Shown piece after piece: positions 50,961 to 64,000 of a stretch of 64,000 nt of DNA; positions within the stretch are counted from its first letter, which is position 1; each line of letters opens with the position of its first letter. Position numbers and translations under genes: made by a program. Origin of the DNA: Glossina fuscipes (Eukaryota > Arthropoda > Insecta > Diptera > Glossinidae); NCBI RefSeq assembly GCF_014805625.2, contig NW_023998414.1:12161373-12225372 (forward strand), given 5' to 3'. The notes under the pieces were generated by a model. It saw nothing but the letters and a program-made list of their open reading frames with translations. It ran no database searches and was not told the DNA's origin.

Positions 50961-51605
50961 TTCAGAACAACAGCATTATGATTTAATTACCATATATTTT
51001 CCAATAATGTAAAGGTAGGCACATAATAAACAGTTTGTTTGCATTGTGAATGGTATGCATGTTATTCAGATGCTTGGATCATAGTATGAATAAATAAACC
51101 CAAATTTGATGGGAGTTACATCTTAAGGTATATAAAGATACAAAGTGATAACAACAATAAACAACAAAAATGATCAAAAGAATTTGTACATCGAACGATA
51201 ATACTCGAAATAAAATCTCTTTTTAGCTCCAAGCATACACACACATCGACATAAAACATTTTACTTTTGTTAGAAATAAAGCAAAACAATCTGCTACCGA
51301 CCGATTCAAGAAATTTGCAAAAAAAAAAAAAAAAAAAAAAAAATATTCAAAAGTTTTTGTCAAAATTAATATATAATCTTATTTACACTCAATATTAATT
51401 ATCAATACATTGCAAAATTACATATAATTCAATATAATTATTATTATTTTAATTGTCGAAATAGTATCTTAAGAGTAATGACAGCAAGATTTAGATCATC
51501 TTATTATATTATGTTTATCATAAAAATAAAAATACGATAGAGAGTAAAATGTAAATACAAGTGTTTTATATGTAGAATCTGAACGGCTACAGGTTAAATA
51601 AGTAA

Positions 51606-51633
51606 ATGACAGATGACAGATGACAGATGACAG
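51606..51633. repeat. Four perfect tandem copies of ATGACAG
   Basis: A 7-bp unit repeated exactly four times at 51606-51612, 51613-51619, 51620-51626 and 51627-51633. Confidence 0.95.
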
Positions 51634-51930
51634 CTAGGCAAATATGACATGACTTTACAAGTTAGAACATATCGACACTGATCGACGCATACTACTACTA
51701 CTTACTTTTCCACATATTCGATTAAGGCTAACTAACTAACTAGGTAGGTATGATTAAGAAGAAGGCAACAACAAATCGAAATAAAAGGATGAAAAGTTGA
51801 CCACTGTGATGTATAGGGCAACGAGTAAGCTTGTCTTAAGAAAATGCAAATTAACCTTGGCGATTATTAAGCTAAGATTGAATTTAATTAAATTTCATAA
51901 TCATTTTATCTATAGGCGACATGGCAGTAA

Positions 51931-51969
51931 GCGAGTGCGAGTGCGAGTGCGCGTGCCCGCGCCCGCGCC
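51931..51969. repeat. GC-rich GCGAGT/GCCCGC minisatellite
   Basis: About 39 bp of GCGAGT units passing into GCGCGT and GCCCGC units. Unusual here because the surroundings are very AT-rich. It lies about 1 kb beyond the mannosidase stop codon and may be in its 3' UTR. Confidence 0.85.
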
Positions 51970-52236
51970 TTTCTAATTAAAATATATCGCGATCCTTCAT
52001 GAAAAATCGTTTAACATAATTGAAAATTATGGAAGTTGTATGCACTGTCAGACTTTGTTAGGTTACACCAATTCACAAAGGGTTTAGATGCATAGAATGC
52101 AATAGAATGCAGAAGAGTAAAAAAATAAGCAAATCTTCTTTCAACTTAACCCCATTATCAAAATTACTGGAGATTTAGTAGTCATACTTCCGATACTATA
52201 GGACAAATAGATAGAAAGGTTAAAAAAAAAAAAAAA

Positions 52237-52257
52237 GAGAGAGAGAGAGAGAGAGAA
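52237..52257. repeat. (GA)n tract next to poly(A)
   Basis: About ten GA units after a run of about 15 A. Confidence 0.9.
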
Positions 52258-52461
52258 ATGCTTAGGGTAGCGATTATTATTAGCTTTAAAAAAAACTTAT
52301 TGCGAATTACGAGTTATTACGGGGACCTATTCTCGTACTGGAATGCACAATGCTCGTTGGAGTAAAGTAAACAGATTATAATATCAATAAGTAAAAGGCA
52401 ACAATTCCGCTATATGTAGTGCTGTTTGGGTGTACGTGTGCAAAACAATTTCAGTTAACTG

Positions 52462-52467
52462 TTTATT
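52462..52467 (-). terminator. Candidate poly(A) signal for the mannosidase gene
   Basis: AATAAA on the minus strand about 510 bp past the stop codon at 52979-52981. Others may exist, so the call is weak. Confidence 0.25.
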
Positions 52468-52978
52468 AGCTCGATTAATCAAAAACGTAACGACTTGTAA
52501 CGTGATAGCTGTATTTCTAATTTATGGCAAACCAATGCGCAAAAGCATGCTTAAGCCACATGCATCTTATCGGAGCGGGATATGGTAAATCGTGCTATTG
52601 CATCTAATTGCCGAAGAAACATTTAAATTGTAATATTTTTGCGAATTTGATCAAATCGTAAAAGAAATAAATGCACAAATAAATCGACGATGAGAAAAGT
52701 TAAAACAGTTAACACGAAGTATTGTATACAACAATAAAGTCTCAGCCGATACGTTTTTGACTGATGTAGCTAAAAGTCCTGAATATTATATAAGTGCTTA
52801 AAATTAAAACTGAGATTACATTACGAGTGACAGAAGAACGAAATTTGTTTTCAATTTCTTCTTCTTTTCTTTTTGATTGGTCAGCTACAAAGAGGGGGAG
52901 AAAGAGATTGAAGAGATGTAAAAATATACAATAAACTTATAAATAAATTCAATATCTACTAATGTTTTGGTTTTGTTC

Positions 52979-55995
<3,017 letters not shown>

Positions 55996-56074
55996 CTAGA
56001 AATAGACAAAAAATACAAAAGAAATAATAATGAGAAATAGAGAATAAATGTACTGCATATGCTATAATATTTTT

Positions 56075-56480
56075 AGATGGGCATGGCTGATTTTTCCTAT
56101 TTTTGTAGAATAATTTTGTGGAAATTTTATCGTACATCTGTTATAGTTTATCAGCAACGAGAGCAAGAGATACACGGAAAGCGAACGTGTTCTCAGTCTT
56201 GGTTGTGTAGGCCGCCCATTCTTTGATCGGTTTCGGTCGTTTTCAAACCTATTTTGCAAGTTTGGAAGCGATATCTTCATCTTTTTTGCGAACGGGCGAA
56301 CTGTATTTAGTTGGGCAGGCGGACAAATGGGCAGACAACCACACGGACATGTATTCCGAATCTGCAAATGGTCAAGCAATTTATTTCCTTTATGGGATTT
56401 TGGAAGCTACTGCTTCTGCTTCTGCACAAAATTAAATTTTTGATATGCTATCATATTGGGTAGGCGTACTACAGCGAAGC
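56075..56480 (+). repeat. Dispersed repeat family A, copy 3
   Basis: It starts with ATGGGCATGGCTGATTTTTC and carries a GGAAGCGATATCTTCATC block, a GGCAGACAACCACACGGACA block and TTCCTTTATGGGATTTTGG. It lies about 100 bp before copy 4 in the same orientation. Confidence 0.6.
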
Positions 56481-56574
56481 TCATAGAATGTGTAGTCAAC
56501 TTTTTATTCATTTATCTCTCTCTAGTTTACAAATAAAGATCAGATACTAATTTTTGATTGGTTTTGAAAGAGAA

Positions 56575-56905
56575 TAGCGTTCTCACTTTACGCAATACTC
56601 TAGGCTCTCTAGGTTCTTCGATCGATTTGACCGAATTTTCAATGGCAACCTGCGTGCAAGAACTTCCAATGTTTTGACAAAGTCGATATTTAAAGTCCGA
56701 TAGCTTTGCTGTTGCGGCCAGAAGAGAGGTCGCACAGACCAACAATCGGATATGTTTAAATCGATTCGAAATTTGAGGCTGATCAAGCATATATACGCTT
56801 TGTGGGGTTTCTGAAGCTTCCCTCTGGGCATTGCAAACGTTTTTTGTGATGAAATAAATTCACTTTCTTCCTTCTCCCTTCGGTCTTGGGTATAAAAAGT
56901 TCAAA
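56575..56905 (+). repeat. Dispersed repeat family A, copy 4
   Basis: It shares GCAACCTGCGTGCAAGAACT, TTTAAATCGATTCGAAATTT, GCTGATCAAGCATATATACG, CTTTGTGGGGTTTCTGAAGC and a GGGTATAAAAAG end with the other copies. The 5' opening block is missing. Confidence 0.6.
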
Positions 56906-58459
56906 ATATTGCTGTTAATAAAATCAACATATGAAACAAATACTTATCGAGATTGTCTAAGAGTTTAGTATCAAAGTGATACACTGATTGATCCGTTAAC
57001 AAGCTCATAATTAAAGAATGGATTTTCTATTTTTATATATATTATATTTGCTCGAGGGAATAGGGTATCAAATATTCGCTTGAAGGCGAATGAATATGAA
57101 ATTTCATACTTTTTGTTGTATAGATTATACCGTACTTTTAAGTCTTAATTAAATAAAATATAAAACAAAGTCAATGAAGATGAGATGATAATCAACATTT
57201 ATTTTGCTGCAACGAAGTCAATCATTTTATGCAGAGTCATGCAGATAGTCCAAGTAAATAAACATAAATCTTAATAGAGGTTTTGAATATTCATTCACCA
57301 ACATTCACCATATGAAAATAATATATATTTGCACTGCAGAGTAAAAATGATAACAACTTATGACAGGCATTAACGAACTGCTGTAGGCGGCAGTAAGGCA
57401 AATATTTATTGAAATTTTCTAATATAAAAATATTATGATTATTTTATTATTTATAATAATAATGTTAATAATGTTTTGATTTTACCGCTAAGCCGATAAC
57501 AATATGAAAAAATGTAGCAAAGTTTTTGGCGTTAAATCTTATGATATTCAAAAATAGAAGAAGTCGTATAACTTTATTAGGTCACAACTAAGTTGAGTAA
57601 GTCTATTCATAACAGGCGGAAAGGGCTTAATTTATTTGGCAATGTTGTTCGACTTTCTACATCATGTCAGTATTTTTATTGTATAAGTCGAAATTTACTG
57701 ATAATGAAATCTAGTTTTAGATCTATTTCATGTTTAATTCATTTCAAGAGTAAAACAGAAGAAAAATTGTGGCCGTCTTTTGTTGAGGTTCTTAATATCC
57801 AAGACAAGCTGATGTACGATCTTTGGTTGCGGGCCAAAAAGAAATTGCATTAGATTGATAGTGTGCCGGTCCTGTACCACAAAACACATGCGATATAAAA
57901 GCCCGTAATTTCGTAAAGTAAGACTAGATTCATATTATCCATCTGCCTTGTACTCTTTGCTATTTTGTAATTGTGGGCAAAATGTTCGCCAGATTCAATT
58001 TGACCTCGAATTGAACACAACTTGAGAAGGTTGATGAAAAAGAGTCAGTGTTGGACGTTAAGTAATCAAAATGAGTAAAGCAAAGTCTATGTTCATTCCA
58101 ATACCATCTAGTTACTGCATTTTGTGTAGGAATAAGTTTTGAGAGATTTTTTGTGCGTAGCAAAGTATTATACATCCTTAGCTACTGCCCTTCTCCCCAT
58201 CTTTCAGGCAAAGTCGCGCCTTTTAAGGCTGTGTCAAAAAGAAACAGTATTTGGGTGTCGTCATAAGACTCGAAACGCTGATCGAGCAGACAATAAGTAA
58301 TCTATCATATACAACCTGTCTCAATCGGAAGGAGTAACACCTGGGCGGATAATACATTCCAGGTTTTAAGTGCAAACATTTCCCAAGTTTTGCTATATAG
58401 GGAGTCTAGCTCCTTCTTACAAAAAGCTCACCATATCATGATTTCTTCCTTAGTGATAA

Positions 58460-58672
58460 TTTAACTTAATTGCAAGAAACTTTAATACGCCGCGGCCAGC
58501 TGGGCCATCAAACTTATTCGGCCTTACCGGCGACGTTATTCGTTCGAATACCCTCTATTATAATTATTTAGGCTTCGGATGTCATAGCGCATCCACTATT
58601 CATCGCTCGTACGGAAAAGTACAATTTCCGGGACATTTGAATTTCGAAGAAACTATGCTGGGTATGCTTTAG
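58460..58672 (+). other. Unidentified 70-codon open stretch without initiator
   Basis: Open from after TAA at 58457-58459 to TAG at 58670-58672, with balanced amino-acid use (NLFGLTGDVIRSN, then LGFGCHSASTIHRSYG) and locally higher GC. There is no ATG at its beginning and no obvious acceptor or partner exon. It may be a relic of a coding element or chance. I do not recognise it. Confidence 0.12.
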
Positions 58673-60095
58673 TGTGACAATTGATACAGATTCGTTTAGC
58701 TTAAAGATGATGATGATTCAGCTTTCAAACGAAGCAGTCGCAGTTTTATTCTACACCCCATAGTATTAATTACTATCTCTGTTACCGAACCGGGTTGAAC
58801 TAATTTTTAATCTCAACAGCGGTTTTTTTACGTCCATTATCGTTGGACCTGAAACGACGATAGTTTTTAATAAATTATGAAGAATTTTTTTTGTATTCTT
58901 TCAAACACTTCGGCACAACAGTCCAATGATGTCCAACAATAATTGCTATATACAGTAAGTAATATTTATTTTATTTCCGTAGCGTAAAGCATTTCAAATT
59001 TTGTTTGCCTCTTCTAAAACTCTATGGCGATTCCACTTTTAGTGCCTTATAGCGCATTTCATTTTTCATCATCAACTATTTATTTCGTAAATGAAGAGCA
59101 ATAATAAGAGTCTGAAAATCATCGAAAAGTTTGATCATAATAAAGTTCTTTCATCCAGTAAGAGAATTAAATCTTGGAAGTGAAAAGAGCATTGATGAGC
59201 GCGAACTTACGACTACCACTTTATGCTAAGGGGTTAGTACATATATCAGGTAAAGAGAAGATGCGATTTCTTCTTGGAAAAATAAACAAAAAAAAAAAAA
59301 TATGTTAAATTTTTTCGCAAAAAAAAAAAAACAAAAAAAAAACCCAAACAAAAATATTTCAATTTTTATTTTCTTTGCACAGAGTCAAATTCATAAATTT
59401 ATTCATCTCATTAAGTATGTATGAATAGATGTAACAGAACATTGAGCAAAACAAAATGCAAGCACACAAAGTTTTATTTCAAAAAGCCCTGAGCTGCTGA
59501 ATGGTTAAATGGGCTATGGTCAGTATTTCAAAGTCAGTTTGTAAGATTGTAGTAAAAAAGTGCAACGCACAATAATAGAGAAAATGTAAGAAATATGTAC
59601 ATTTTTGCCTTAGAACGAATCTTGAATACCCGCCACCTTAAAATAAATGAACCAAGCAGAAGCATTCAGATTTTTTTCTCTAAATTGTAAAAAAGAATAT
59701 TAGATTGATTTTCTGATATCTTAACCTTTAGATGCAATGGACTGGTGCACAGCACATGTCGTCTTTATATTTTATTTTTTTTTATTTTCAGGGCCCAGTA
59801 CACTATGCGATTTAATATTGAATTTAAATTTAAAAATTTTTGAAAATTTCTAAAATTTAAGAAACCTATGCTAATCAAGCTGATAGTCCTCCAGATTCAA
59901 ATGGATATTTTGTAAGTGTTACCAGCGAAATGATAAAATGAAAGCCCTCTTAACCTTTGACGATGGCTATAAAGCCAAACAAGAACACTAACAAGCAAAA
60001 CATAATTGAATGCCATCGACAAGAACATACATTGACAATGATTGCTTAATGTTAGCATTTACAGAAGAGAAATGTTAAATCGGAATAAGCATATA

Positions 60096-60135
60096 GCCGT
60101 GAAGCCATGAAGCCATGAAGCCATGAAGCCATGAA
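60096..60135. repeat. Five tandem copies of GCCATGAA
   Basis: An 8-bp unit repeated five times; the first copy has GCCGTGAA, the other four are identical. Confidence 0.95.
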
Positions 60136-60265
60136 GAGGCAAATAAAAAAGAATGTAAAAATATCAATTTATTCTAACTAGGATACCGTAATTTTTCGTG
60201 CATGGAAAACATGCAGCCGATTTGTTCTTGCTTTGAAACGAATTATGAGAATTATCTTAATCGGG

Positions 60266-60316
<51 letters not shown>
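60266..60316. repeat. (ACT)n trinucleotide array
   Basis: Seventeen uninterrupted ACT units (51 bp). Confidence 0.95.
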
Positions 60317-60317
<1 letters not shown>

Positions 60318-60528
60318 TACCTTCTTAGGAACAAGTTTGTTGCATAAGGGAGCAAAGGGATTTTCTTATTTAAGATCTAACTGAATTGAAGATCACTAAT
60401 TACCTGTTACCCAGTTATGCAACAGTAACAGTTATATTTTCGAACGTTGATTGGACCTGTGTACACTAGACGAGTGAATGTGAAAAGCTTATCTGTCTCT
60501 TTGGGATGCAAATGCTTGACTTTTCTAG

Positions 60529-60726
60529 TTATTGTAGAATAAAGTGCTCTTCGTACCACTGAATAGTAATTTGTAGGTTTACGTATCTACTCAGATCTAC
60601 TTTGCGCGAGCTTATATTTAGAATGCTTCTGATTTCGTCCGCTCGGATGTTACGATTGAATTCTCTTCCCGTAAACATTTTGTCGGGCACGTAGGCTGGT
60701 AGCAGCGCAGAAATATGAAAAACCAT
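60529..60726 (-). other. Unidentified 65-residue open frame, ATG start
   Basis: It starts at a real ATG (60726) and ends at TAA. Composition is balanced, not low-complexity (PAYVPDKMFTGREFNRN near the start). It lies inside the presumed mannosidase intron on the same strand. No match to the expected mannosidase N-terminus (no signal anchor) and no family recognised. Possibly a transposon relic. Confidence 0.15.
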
Positions 60727-61777
60727 AATTAAATATCGAGTAAAGTCTGTTCAACATGTGAGATCTTCTACTTGTCCGCTATAGAAGCTTGATAGAAGAG
60801 GGAAATCCATCCTATCCCGTATGCGTTTCAATCGCAAGAGAACACATTTCATATACCTGAAGGATTTGAACATCCCTTCTATAACAAATCTTACCAGCGC
60901 AAATTCTTCCCGACTGATCTACATAGCAATGTAGCTTCTTTACTGAAGAGTGTAAGCGGGAGACGATTTTGATTCGCTAAATATGCTGTTAAAGGTACGA
61001 CATAATGATATCCATATTTTAATAAAATTATTATTGAATTTATTCAGTTTTTTCAAATATAGCCGCCGCCGGTAAAAGCCGCGTTGTCGCATAGATCAGT
61101 CTCCTATGAAGCAGATATGCTGTTCGCATAAGCCATGCGTTATATGAAGGCAACCTTTACGTGTAAAATAGATTTCGCAAATATGAAATATACAGAATTG
61201 CTTTGTCGACCCAAAGAGAAAACGGGATAAGCTTTATGAGGTAAGACGAAATTTAGAAAACAAACTCTTTTTTCCCTTTACAAACAAAGTTGAAAAAATA
61301 TTTGAAAAATCGTTTTTACACATGTTTTTCATTTTTGGCACTTGTGTGTGTAGTGGACAAGTTTTCGCAAGTTTTTGACTCGGGATAATCGGATTAAGAT
61401 TCACTGTTCAAACATTATAAATATTATTAGATTTCCACGATTTAACGAATTGTATTGTTGCTGCGGCGAGACATATGCTTTAGATTTTTTATTTAAATAC
61501 CTCTAAAAGTAGGCTACAGAGAGAGAGAATTGTCCTTTCTTTATATTTGTAATACTCTCACATTCAAGGCGTTCTCCTTTACCAATTAAAAACAAAAAGC
61601 ATCAACATAAAGGCAATTATAATAAATACTAAGCCAGAGGGCACTGAGAAATGCTGACAATCTGAAACAAGTGCAAATAATACAATGGGTTGATATAATG
61701 AAAACAGACAAGTGTTAATAAAAGCGGGTTTTTTTTTTTGTTTTAAATGTATTCAGAAGAATATTTAATATTGAGAG

Positions 61778-61877
61778 NNNNNNNNNNNNNNNNNNNNNNN
61801 NNNNNNNNNNNNNNNNNNNNNNNNNNNNNNNNNNNNNNNNNNNNNNNNNNNNNNNNNNNNNNNNNNNNNNNNNNNNN
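61778..61877. other. Assembly gap, 100 N
   Basis: Exactly 100 undetermined bases, the usual placeholder for a gap of unknown size, followed by a poly(T) run. Distances across it should not be trusted. Confidence 1.
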
Positions 61878-62780
61878 TTTTTTTTTTTTTTTTGTTTCGG
61901 TTTAGTATTAAATTAGTTTTTCTGTTTGAAATTTAATTAAATTACAAAAATTCAAATAAAAGAACAACGTAGCCGTAATCATCAGAGGAATTGTCGGCGT
62001 TTCTTTCCCTTTTTTTTTTTTTAATTTTTTTTTTTTATTCTCATATTATGCATACACACGTACATGCATCATCACAACACCAATGACCGCATGCTGTAAT
62101 ACATGCTTAAATTTGTAAAGAGACATGCAAATAAATAAGAACATCAATTAGTATCAATTTCATTTATGGACAAAAACATACATACATACATATAAACAAG
62201 AATATTAAGTGTGTAGCACATCTGTGGCCAACAAACCAACAAACAAGCAAACAGACAATTATTAGTGGCGGTCATTGAAAAATTATTATTTAAAAATTAT
62301 AAATTAACGGTAAAAAAAAAAAACTAAAGTCGGGGACAACTATGCTAGTAATCTGTCCGGTAGATATGTACATTGTTTGCACTCTTGCGCGTTTGTTTAT
62401 ATAGTTTCAAGTGTTTCCTTTTCACATGTTCGCTCGAGCTTTGCTATAATGTAAAACTTTTGCATTATATTCTCGCTCCTTACGTTGTTACCGTTTTGGC
62501 TATTAAATCATTGGCTGTGGTTTGTTTGCTCGTTTATTGCTATTTCATCTGTATCGTAGGGAAGTTTTTGAATTTGTTTTGGCATTCAGCCAATTTTTCA
62601 AAATTTGCAATAGAAGCAATGTACAAAATATATATATATATATATATTATACATAATTACGGACGATCAGGGCAAACATTCAGTTTGCCAACATACATGC
62701 ATACATATATGGATATATCACACTCTGTAGTCGCTGTTAAATATTATTATTTTATAACAATGTTTTTCGCAAATTTTCAC

Positions 62781-62783
<3 letters not shown>

Positions 62784-62812
<29 letters not shown>
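62784..62812. repeat. (CT)n microsatellite
   Basis: About 14 uninterrupted CT units. Confidence 0.95.
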
Positions 62813-62814
<2 letters not shown>

Positions 62815-63069
62815 ACGTATCCAAATGCAATCTTTTCAATGGCAATATAATAAGTGTTAATAGAGTTGAAAAATTAATGTTTATAAACATATTTAATCGT
62901 TTAAAATAATTAAATTGGATTAAATGATATAAAAAATTAAAACAAAGCTTCAGGAGGGCAAGGCAAGGCAACAAAAGGCAAAAAAGAAAAAAGATTATGA
63001 ATGTGTTACAAATTGTTTTCATAAATTTGATGTACGTTGTTGTAATGAATTCTCCAAAGCATACTGTCA

Positions 63070-63369
63070 ATGCCATCCACTTTAAAAGATAAACTTTTGT
63101 ACTACTTTGGGAATAAATGCACGATCATCCAATTATTTATCGTAATATTTACTTTGGGCTCTTTATGCATTAGCAGATCTTGGCGGTATATTTCGACACT
63201 TATCATCCATCTACCTGGAAAGATATTTATTTCACTGAAGGTTTGTCAGCGTGCCGTGCCAATCGACATAGGCTTTGCCTTACATTTTTTGAATGGCTTT
63301 ATATGGCGCAAAACTTGCTCGAAGAGAATTTTGTTAAAACAGCGTACGGTTGAAGTTGAAGTACATTAA
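63070..63369 (+). other. Unidentified 99-residue open frame, ATG start
   Basis: ATG at 63070, TAA at 63367-63369. A hydrophobic stretch at about residues 18-33 (IIQLFIVIFTLGSL) could be a membrane segment. It is longer than most chance frames in this AT-rich sequence, but no family is recognised and no promoter or splice context is seen. It lies antisense within the presumed mannosidase intron. Confidence 0.15.
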
Positions 63370-63599
63370 GTACAAAACATTTTCAATATAAGGCACTACT
63401 AACGATACACTTATGTCTGCTGCCAAAATATCAATAATTGAAAGTTAGTTTCTTTAATCGTCCTCGTATGTTTATTCTTCTCACTTCCATGCTACACAAA
63501 CTAATTGACGGTTGATTCTAAATGAATTTAATCCGATCTGTCAGTTTGTTCTTGTATTTTTCCTATTTATTTTTTTTTTTTTTTGGCATCACCAGTCAC

Positions 63600-63915
63600 T
63601 CTAAGGGGATGTTTTGTGATCCTCCGTCTATAAGAGATACTTTTGAACTTTGTTTTTCCAATTTATTGTGGGTTGGTCTGGTCCTTCGACCGCACTTTCT
63701 TTAAGGATTTTCAATGTTTTTGCTAAACTTGAACTCGATATCTTGATTTCTGCCACCAGAAGAGTACCAAAAAAAAAAACGGATACCGTACAGTGATAGA
63801 GGCGAACAGACATAGCTAGATCGATTCAGAATTTGACGCCCATCAAAAATATATATACTTTATGGTGTCGTTGAAGCTTACTATTGGGTTTTGCAAGCAA
63901 TATCACAAACTGAGC
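63600..63915 (+). repeat. Dispersed repeat family A, copy 5
   Basis: It shares ACTTGAACTCGATATCTTGA, GAACAGACATAGCTAGATCG, ATTCAGAATTTGACGCCCAT and ATATATATACTTTATGGTGT blocks with the other copies. Confidence 0.6.
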
Positions 63916-64000
63916 AGACGACACTCTACCCGAAGTAAATTTAATATTTTAACCGATGAGTGGAATGATGCCCTCTCTCTCTCCGGTATTTCGATTTTAG

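Larger units (their letters stand above)
48800..52978. other. AT-rich stretch downstream of the mannosidase gene
   Basis: Low in G and C to about 51 kb, with poly(T), ATT arrays near 49.58-49.65 kb and a 10-N gap. From 51.0 to 52.98 kb it is mixed, with a 7-bp tandem repeat, a GC-rich repeat and a (GA)n tract. This should contain the 3' UTR of the minus-strand mannosidase gene. No plus-strand gene was seen. Confidence 0.5.
55996..64000. other. Probable 5' intron of the mannosidase gene
   Basis: No missing N-terminal mannosidase exon was found on the minus strand, so this 8 kb is inferred to be intron (or several introns). It holds three copies of repeat family A, a 100-N gap, microsatellites, and a few unrecognised open frames (58460-58672 plus, 60529-60726 minus, 63070-63369 plus). 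Confidence 0.45.

Noticed and set aside
62373..62909. 178-codon hydrophobic frame near the right end
   Set aside because: It runs through (TA)n and (CT)n arrays; composition is that of AT-rich non-coding DNA, with no consistent domain.

Overview
This is AT-rich, intron-containing nuclear DNA from an insect, most likely a higher fly (Diptera, Brachycera). The proteins read like close relatives of Drosophila genes, and introns inside coding regions are mostly 57-93 bp with GT-AG ends. Poly(A), poly(T), (TA)n and CAA-type simple sequence is very dense, and decayed transposons are common. The genus is not determined; a calyptrate fly such as tsetse is a guess. I see no bacterial, CRISPR or phage-like system.

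Layout. (1) 3867-6493, plus strand: four exons for the C-terminal 803 residues of a six-finger C2H2 transcription factor, best matching Mamo. Its 5' exons are not visible and probably lie left of the window. (2) 6494-35975: about 29 kb without a convincing gene. A-rich low-complexity blocks alternate with mixed-base blocks holding transposon relics, a tRNA-derived SINE candidate and one decayed coding relic. (3) 35976-38065, plus strand: a complete three-exon poly(ADP-ribose) glycohydrolase with its catalytic motif intact. (4) 41543-42696, plus strand: a complete three-exon MADF-BESS DNA-binding protein, with a LINE reverse-transcriptase remnant about 700 bp upstream. (5) 42697-52978: intergenic, with a broken PIF/Harbinger transposase near 46.2-46.9 kb and several copies of a dispersed repeat. 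(6) 52979-55995, minus strand: the last five exons of a class I alpha-1,2-mannosidase (GH47), covering the whole catalytic domain. Its signal-anchor exons are not found, so 56-64 kb is probably a long 5' intron of this gene.

The four genes do unrelated jobs: transcription control, ADP-ribose turnover, DNA binding and N-glycan trimming. There is no operon-like logic. The points most worth a second look are the transposase and reverse-transcriptase relics, the two dispersed repeat families, the SINE candidate, the unidentified decayed coding block at 7.7-8.5 kb, and the intron-retention form of the zinc-finger gene. Two assembly gaps (10 N and 100 N) are present. All exon boundaries were assigned by reading frame and splice-site fit only.
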